Assembly (NCBI RefSeq): GCF_037975245.1
Contig: NC_092562.1
Location: forward strand, 28,843,554 to 28,907,553
Reading direction: 5' to 3'
Source of the DNA: Apostichopus japonicus
Taxonomy: Eukaryota > Echinodermata > Holothuroidea > Aspidochirotida > Stichopodidae
DNA length: 64,000 nucleotides
Shown here one piece after another: positions 38,801 to 47,800 of the stretch. The notes below the pieces were generated by a model. That model was not told where the DNA came from. It saw only the letters and a program-made list of their open reading frames with translations, and made no database searches. Each line of letters starts with the position of its first letter. Position 1 is the stretch's first letter. The position numbers and the translations under genes were made by a program.

Positions 38801-41800
38801 TTTTATCGGATTCAAATTGATGTAAGTACTACTGCATTTTTTGTTTGTTTCATTGAAAACAAACTTGATCTAACCAGTAGACAAATAAAAACACAACACA
38901 GTTGGGATAACTCCATATTTTGATGCAATATCAGATCATATATTGATTACATTTTGCTTGGTAGATATTCATTGAATTAGGCTCGCATGGCAGATGTTTA
39001 AAACTGCCTGTATAACATGCAAACTGGTATTCACCTTTCTCATTTCCTATATCGGAAGCAGGTGATACAATAACTTCTGTAATTTAAAGTTTCTTTATGT
39101 TTCGATACACAAGTTCCTTTACATCACTTAATAAAGACAAGTCATCAGTAGTATTTATCACTTATCCGTGAAGCAGTTGTTTGCACTTTGTTGTTAAAAT
39201 TCTGCAGTTTTACAGACCCTTTAACGAATCGCTCCAAATACGACTGACCGATTAAAAGTCTTCAATTGATGTAATTTAATGCAACTTGACAAGCTAGAAA
39301 TCTCCATTATTACAGAATTATAGCATTGAAATAGCATTCAAATTTACAAAGTTCTCATTCATTATAACAGGATTATAGCATTCAAATAGCATTCAAACTT
39401 TCAAAATTCAAAATCAATCAAAACAACTACAACATTCAGGTAACTACTGTAGTTCATAGTTGCATGTCACTAAAATATTTCAAGCAAGACTTTCAAATTC
39501 CAATTTGGCATTGATTACAACATCTCCCTCCAAACCACAAGGCACTCATTGTCCATTCTGCAAGACATCTAACTTTGGATATGATATATTTTGGGTGGGT
39601 GGGGTTAGTGATTTGGGGGGGGGGGAGGGAGACACTATGGTGTCTAAGTCTAGATATGACTGCAACAGTGCCACCAGATATGACATTCCTTTTTAGTTCT
39701 ATTTTCACTTAGTAGAGTCAATGACATCACCAGCATACCTCAAGAACCTTAAAATTTAAAAAAAGGCATTCATCAAGAAGTTTCCAACTTTGAACAAATA
39801 TATGCGGAAGCCTATAAAATGTTGTGTTGACGTTACAGTTCATGCTGAACTGGTAAGATAGTATGTATGTTAGGAACAACGTACTCTTCACAATACAGTT
39901 ATCGATTTTACTACAAGCGATAGTTCAGAAAATGTTGCACATACAGGGATATCCCGTCACCCTCTTCCCCGAAGAACGAACAATGTAAAGATATTGCCGA
40001 TCGTTAGGGAAACATGAATGTCCTCTCTCTTAATTGATTAACTGATCTTCTCTGGTGTTTTGTTGTAAAGTTCTGAGCAGGATTCAAGAAGCTGAAGAGC
40101 AGTCATGTCTCCTGCATCATACTGCTGCCACAATAGAAATATAGACCGTTGTGTATTTAACCCTTCACTCTGTTTCAAGTTTGATTCAGAGACCAGATGA
40201 ATCCGTGGGGTGACATGTTGACTCTTCTGGCATAAAACCTTCACAAGTTTGTAGAAAGGGTATCCCCTCTGTTTGGTGGCTTTCCGGCCCACTGGGTGCC
40301 AGGATTCCAAGTCTTTGCTACTGCAGACACTGTGCTGGTAGACGCTCCACGTCTCTGGTGGCCAGAGCTTATCACAAAGCCAGGTACTGGATACGTGATC
40401 AAATAGCTGCAAATAAATTAATATAACAAACAAGAAAACAAAATTAAAGAAACACACAGAATTAAAGTACCAATGATAATCTAAGTACAGTATAGTGTTT
40501 TTTCATTAAAATTCCATTAATCATCCAAATACCAAATTAGAAAGGTTAGTGAAATTGATTGCTGCCATCTGGAATGTCTTTCTTAAGAATGGAAACATGT
40601 CAATCAAATATTGGTGGCAGCATTCTGTTTCTTTTTCAGGTTTCTGTGAGGATTATCCTATGGCCATTACATATAGAGTTTCTTTTCTTTCTCGGTTAGT
40701 CATCTATACTCTGGCTGGTGAGTGATGGTGGTTACTGTATGAGTTTTGTTCACATCTATGATACCCTAAACAGGACTGTTATTCTCCTAATTAAGAGACA
40801 CACATGTCAATGTTGACAAGCAAGTTGTTGAAACATTGGCTCTCACAGCTACTGACTCTACATGCTGTAGTATGTACACACTACAACACATTCTCTGAAA
40901 ACTGCCAGTCCAATGATCTGTTTCAAATAATGGACGGTACTGGAAGGGTATTGAATTAAATGTACCACAACCTAACATGGTGTAACCATGGCGATTGATG
41001 ACAGCTTCTCAACTGACTGCAGACTCTGGATCAAAATATTATCACTCGCATTAACAGATTCAGCATCACAGCAAATGTTAAAGAGAGATAAAGAGAGGGA
41101 GAGAGGTAAGGAGATGGAGGGATAGAGGGAGGTAAACTGATATGATTTACTCATTGTCGACAACAAAGACATTTCCAAATAGAAAATACACATACATGTC
41201 TATACTGTGGACGATACACATACATGTATATACTGTGGACAATACACATTCATGTGTATATTGTGGACAATACACATACATATATATACTGTAGATAAAC
41301 CAGATGAAACAACAACCACAGATACGTGTTCCTACCTTGATAACCTTTCCAGAGTCTGTCAAAGCCTTTAGTTCATGGAATGTGGCAGGAATCACCTCTG
41401 CAGGCAGGTAAGCCAGAGACATTAACTTGCTGAGTATACTATGGACCTTCTCCTCTTTTAGATAAGCCCACGTCAAATCAAACTTGGCTATTTTGGCCCA
41501 GACGGAGTGTTTCCACTGGTGAACGTACCCCTTTAACAAAACACCCTGAAACACCTGGCTGACGGACTTCCACAGGGCCTTATCATAGTCCAAGGTTATC
41601 TCTGAAAGGCTGACACTGTCGCCAACTAATGACTTTATCACTCGGAGGACCTCCTTATAGTCTTTGCTCTTCTTCCCTGACATCAGCACGAAGCAAAACG
41701 GTAAGAACTTGATCACCTTTCCCTTTTTGACGTAGCAGTTGATAGATAGCAGGTGTGTGAAGGGATGCCTGACCAGTCTGCTAGTTTCATGAATATACCA

Positions 41801-44800
41801 TCTATCTGCAGATGCTAGATTTACCAATTGGGAGTTGGTTGCCATGACGATGTGTCTCCTTCCTTTCACATGGACATCACCTCTAACAAAGTCTGAATGG
41901 TAGAAGAAACAGAATTGTTTGCCATAAAAAGTATAAACTTTATAAAAAGTATAAATGCAGAGCTGCCAAATGTCAAATGACCACTATTAGCCCTAATATG
42001 TCAAAACCTCACCCCCTCCTTAAAATAAAAAGAGTAAAAAGAAATAAAGAACATTAATCCAAAAATGGGTAACATGATGGAACATTAAAAGCACAAATAG
42101 CTCAACAAATCCTCTTTGATAGTAACAAGAACATAATATGACCATTCTGCAAGATACAATGAACCAGATGTTTGAGAGACTCATATTAGAAAAGAAAAGA
42201 AAAATGCAATCGTGGACTGGCTTTGGCATAACTGTATATCCAATGCAGATAAAGATTAGTATTTTAACATTCAGAGAAAAAGTCCTCTGGTACAGTATGG
42301 TGTAAAGTGCTATGTAAAACTGGTTAAAGTTCCTACACAAGGTACAGCAATTTTTATGTATACATTGCTGGAAACACTATTACCATATTGTGATGAATAA
42401 ACAATAATTTGTGAACTTTGAATTGTCATGCAACTTCTAAACAGTGAATTATCCCATCGTAATCTGATGAAGTGAGAGATTTTCCACAGACATATTTACC
42501 AAGGGTTAACATGATTCTTCATTTCCAAGTAGATGTTAGTGAAGTGTATAATTTGTAGCATAATTCTGCAACATTAAATGGCACAGTTCGCATATCGTGA
42601 TTGATAGAAGGATGTATTCACAACACACTGAAAAAACCTCTTCCATGAAAGTGAAGTTTCAAGACAATGTTCTAATCACATATTTTGTTTTACTAAGTGT
42701 TGATGGCTTTTCAAATTCTGTCAAAAGTAGCCAGTAGTTAGCATAATCAGTATTTAAAGAGGGACAACAGACTTTTCCAAGATTGTAAAGATCTGTTGCC
42801 ACATTAATGCAGAAAATTAACGATAAAAGTTTAAATCTAGTATAAAAGGGCTAACATAATTATGCTGCAGATGTGACCGGCTGCTGTAAATGACTGTAGG
42901 CTAGATACATACTGGTACTGCTAAAAGTTAAAATCTCTCACAGGACAAACCTACAACTTGTTAAACTGAGACCACCCCCACCCTCCCAATCCCACCTCCC
43001 CATCCCCCTCTCCCTACCATTTTCAAAATCAAAGAATACATCAATGGATACAACGTACCATTTGGTATGTACTCTGAGATGAGATCAAACTTTAAATTCT
43101 TCAGCTCGGCTGGGTACATTTTTTGTCGATGTCGATTGGCTTGTCTTACGAGAGATGACTTGGTGGGCAGTCCGGGGAAAATTCCGCTAGCACCGACCTC
43201 GTTCACTATGATCTCGGTGACTATTGAGCCGGGCGATCTCAGTATTTCAGTGGCAGCTCTCTCCTTGATCCTGGCTCTGAGCTGCATTATCAGATGATCA
43301 TCTTTCTTGCCCTCGTGGATGTGCTCCTTGGCTCCGAAAGTGAATACATCTCCCGTCTGCGTGACGGTGGCATAACAACGGAGGGTGTCGTTACGTATAG
43401 AACATCTGGTGAATAAAATTAAAAGGAGGGACGTAAAATTAAGGCAAGATAGAACTACTGTAATAATTGCATGCAAGGAATTTTTAGGGTTGCAAACATA
43501 TATTGCTAGAAACGCACGACCTCACTAAGTTTCAGATTGGAATATCTTTTCCGGTTAAAGGTTTGAATGGAAACAGCCTTGAATAAACCATTAAATTATT
43601 ACTGCTTAGTTGGGTTGGTACTGACAGGCTCAGAAACATACTGTTACTTGGTAATACTATGAGTCACACCCACATTTGTTAGATTTGTGCCACAATTTTC
43701 TTGGGATAAAACAAATACAGGATATCAATAAATTATACGTCATTTTAATACCACACAGGCACTCTCAGTGCCTGCCTCATTCTATCTGCTTGCTGTGGAT
43801 TAGGTTAAAGGACTACATGTGATATTGTGGGGGTTCAGGTTAACGTACCAAACCAACAAGATTTGATCATATTTAAAGCGAAATATCGAACAGTGTTATT
43901 ATTAAGCATTGTCATTCTGCAGTGTGTATGTTGTGCTCAAGCACATCAAATCAATTGAAAAACGTCACAAACTGGGACCTTATGTCAATATGGACTGACT
44001 CATGCACCACTGTTACAAGAAATCTCAGCCATCAACTTAATGGTGTTAAACTACCCTAGATTTGTAAGAATTGCTTCTTTATCTGGTCCTGTTACAGAGA
44101 GTACTTGCATCAGTGATCTGTCCCAGTGTTCCAACATATATATGATGTGAATGTGCTGGTGAATGTGGTATTAAACTGCCACTACTAAGGTCTACTCTAT
44201 ATGCAGCTAATGTACATGTCTTTTTCAATAATGTGGTATTAAACTGCCACTGCTATGGTACTCGATATGCAGCTACTGTACATGTCTTTTTCAATAATGT
44301 GGTAAACTGCCATTACTAAGGTAGTCTATATGCAGCTACATGTCTTTACCTCCAGGAGGTTCCTGTTTCGGTCTTTCTTCTCATGGTGTAACTATATCCT
44401 CTGGTGTCAATTAACTTAGGTCTCTGGCGCTGGGAAGAACCCTCCACGATACTGTAGCTGACATCCTCCTCACCACCGACTGCAGACTTACTACAGCCGG
44501 CATCCGGTGTTTTCTCGACAGTTTGGGCTTCGAGATAACTTAAGCTAGCTTGGTTACCCTCAACAGGAACCCCAGCCTCTACAAGAACTTCTGACATCCC
44601 CTCTGTAGGTGGGTCATCGTTTGTGATATCTGCTTCAGCTGTTGACGTGGTGATGACATCTTCACTAGATATCACTACCTGAAAGTCTTGAGGCTCTGAA
44701 AGAGCTTCAGTGACCTATTGAAAAGAACAGCAATATGTACAGTAGGTAAGTGCCATATACAGTGCATGATAAAAGTATTAATGCCTACTGTAGGTGAGCA

Positions 44801-47800
44801 CTGTGTAAGTGCCACATACAGTGCATGACCAAGGTATAAATGCCTACTGTAGGTGAACTGTGAGCACTGTGTACACAGTAGGTAAGTGTCAGATACAGTG
44901 CATGATAAAAGTATTAATGCCTACTGTAGGTGAGCACTGTGTAAGTGCCACATACAGTGCATGATAAAGGTATAAATGCCTACTGTAGGTGAGCTGTCAG
45001 CACTGTGTACAGAACAGTAGGTAAGTGCCACATACAGTGCATGATAAAAGTATGAATGCCTATTGTAGATGAGCACTGTGTATGTGCCATATACAGTGCA
45101 TGATAAAGGTATGAATGCCTACTGTAGGTGAGCTTTGAGCACTGTGTACACAGTAGGTAAGTGTCACATACAGTGCACGATAAAAGTAATAAATGCCTAC
45201 TGTAGGTGAGCAATGTAGCAGCCACGGTTTCTACATCTTTGGTTTATTCAGAATTTTTTTATGTTTAAACGAGAAATCCTGTTTTTTTAAATCATTGAAT
45301 TCCAATATTTTTGCTATTAAATGAAGATATGTATGACAATAAGTTAACTAAAACCTCACACTACCCGTTTGAAATTGAGCTTACATATGAAATTTAAAAT
45401 AAAATTTACTTTCTGAAATTTACTTAAAGACTGCACAATATTTATTCAAATGACAGAATATTACTATACCCCATTATCGTTTACACACACACACAAACAC
45501 ACAGTGATACATTAATTTTAAGCATTGAAACCAATTCTGTTAGAATTGTCTACAAAGTCTTCAAAGGAAAGCTCATCAAATTAAATAAGAACCTGAAGTA
45601 ATGAATGTACTCAGTTCTTCAACATACAATAGTAAAGTCTTTTGAATACATTTGGCAAAAGTTAAAATTTCAGCCAATTACCAAAGTTTAAAAGATTCTC
45701 CTACAGTGCATGTCACCAGTGAGATGCCTACAGTACTCTTGACGTGATAGTTTCAACTAGAAAGTGTCAAGCCAGTGAAGCAACAATAGAAGATGTGGAA
45801 ACGATGTCTACAACAGAGAGCGATCTAGCCAGCACGTAGTGAGCCAGAGGACTACCTTTACTACACACTGATCAACCATCGTCCTTACCACTTGGACAAC
45901 CAATCTCTGAAAAACGAGTCTGTTCTTTCTGAAGGAATCAATCACTTCTATTCCAACAAGATGTCAGCTATTTATCACAAAGCACATGTGTGCTTCGCAA
46001 ACTTGCAAAATACGTTTTCACTGACCGATTGAATGGGGAGTATCTAGTGTGCAGTGTGATTATACTTACTGGTAATCCAATGAAAGAAAGTGCAAAAGTT
46101 GTACTTGGAGAACAATTCTTGCATTTCCAAATGATGTTACAGCAAGACTTCATTGCTTCCTTGTACAAAGTTGAACTAATGCCTAAAGGAAAGATAAAAA
46201 AGTTAGCAGTATTAAAAAATACTAGGGTTGGGCGATATTTGCTTTTTAATGTCACGATAAATAGTTCAAAAATTATCGCGATATTTCGATAATTACGATA
46301 ATTTTTTCTTGTTGTTTTTAGTGTGTTCGCGAACACACTAAAAACAATTGCCGATTTCCCACCGGTGTTTTCGCGCAGCAAACACACCGAGCATAATGGC
46401 GTGGGGTTCAGGCCCGCCTTAGAGCCCCGTTGGGGTCAAGGGGTGGAACCCCTTGTGGAGGTCCAGGGGCGAAGGCCCCCGGAAAAGTTAAGTATTTTTG
46501 CGTGTCTGGCGATAAAAAATTCGCATTTGAGGATTCCAAATACTGACTAACTTTATGAATTTAAATTGTAACGAAACTGATGAAAGTTTTAAAATGACAA
46601 GTTAGAGTAGCTATATTATGTGATAAAATGAAAAGAGAATTAATCTGTCTTACAATCTTTATAAAGTTTAACTTACAAAACTGTCGAAATTATGAAAAAA
46701 ACTACGTTCGGCAAAGCCCCGTTTCTAGACTGCCTAACAATCAGTTTACAACTGCAGTGTTTAACCGTACTTAAATATCACGGTAGGCTACAATGTGCTT
46801 CAAATTTTCTCAGGTACCTCGCAAAACAACCCCCCTGTCTAACACCTGTTTGTTAACATTTTTGGCACGGTTCCAAAAAACTTTTCATGGAGTAAACTTT
46901 TTTGGCTCCACTGTAGAATTAATTAGGTAAGTCAGTAAAGGATCCGTAAAGTTATGCGAAATATTATCTTAGACGTTCAAGGAAAGTAGGTAAATATCCC
47001 CGTAACATTAAGGTAAGTAAAACACACCTCAAGCCAACCGACTCCTCCGCATGAACAAAACAATATTTTCCCAATGATACACGAGGCACAGTCTATACCA
47101 TACAGACATAGCACGATATCAAGGCCCCAATAGCTACAGTATGGCCATCTTTATGAAAGTAAACCTTGTAATTCCATGTTTTAGGCCACCAGGCGTGATT
47201 AATTATTGCTAAATATTGTTTCCATGTCCTTGTAGAAATCGTCAACTTCGAAAAATACAATTAGTTGTGTTTTTGTTGTTACGTGAGATCCGTAACCGAC
47301 GAAGTGGTTAGGCTATTTACTATACACTTAACTATGGTAGGATATTATTATTATTATTTTTTTTGGAAATTCTATAAAATACTTTCTTTCCCCCGCTTTA
47401 CACCAGATGTGGTCTTCTGGTTTATTCATAAATGGGTGTACTAGAGCCTTGTTTACATGACACTTGTTGCATTTAGCACGATATGCCAGTTTTGCGTGAA
47501 TTTTTCGAAAGTATTTTGCTCGATCTATCGTAAAATTAGAAAGGTGTACCAACTTACTTTTCGTACACAATTGGTAATTTCTCTACTGATTTTCAGAGTT
47601 TTGTTCTCTATACAGTCAATGTTGTAAAGAACGGGTTTTTACGAAGTTCAAAAGTCAGTAAATGAAGTTGATAAAATATTTCTTTTCAACTTTCTTAACC
47701 ATGGAATGCTAGAATAACATTTACACATAAAACGGAAATTTTTTTTCCTACATCTATTTCAAATTTCTTTCACAAGAAATTATCGTCATTTGTTCAATCC

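Noticed and set aside
46323-46550. 75-codon plus-strand frame in the GC-rich block
   Set aside because: It lies inside the non-autonomous hAT-like element, has no transposase motif and is composed of short G/C inverted words.
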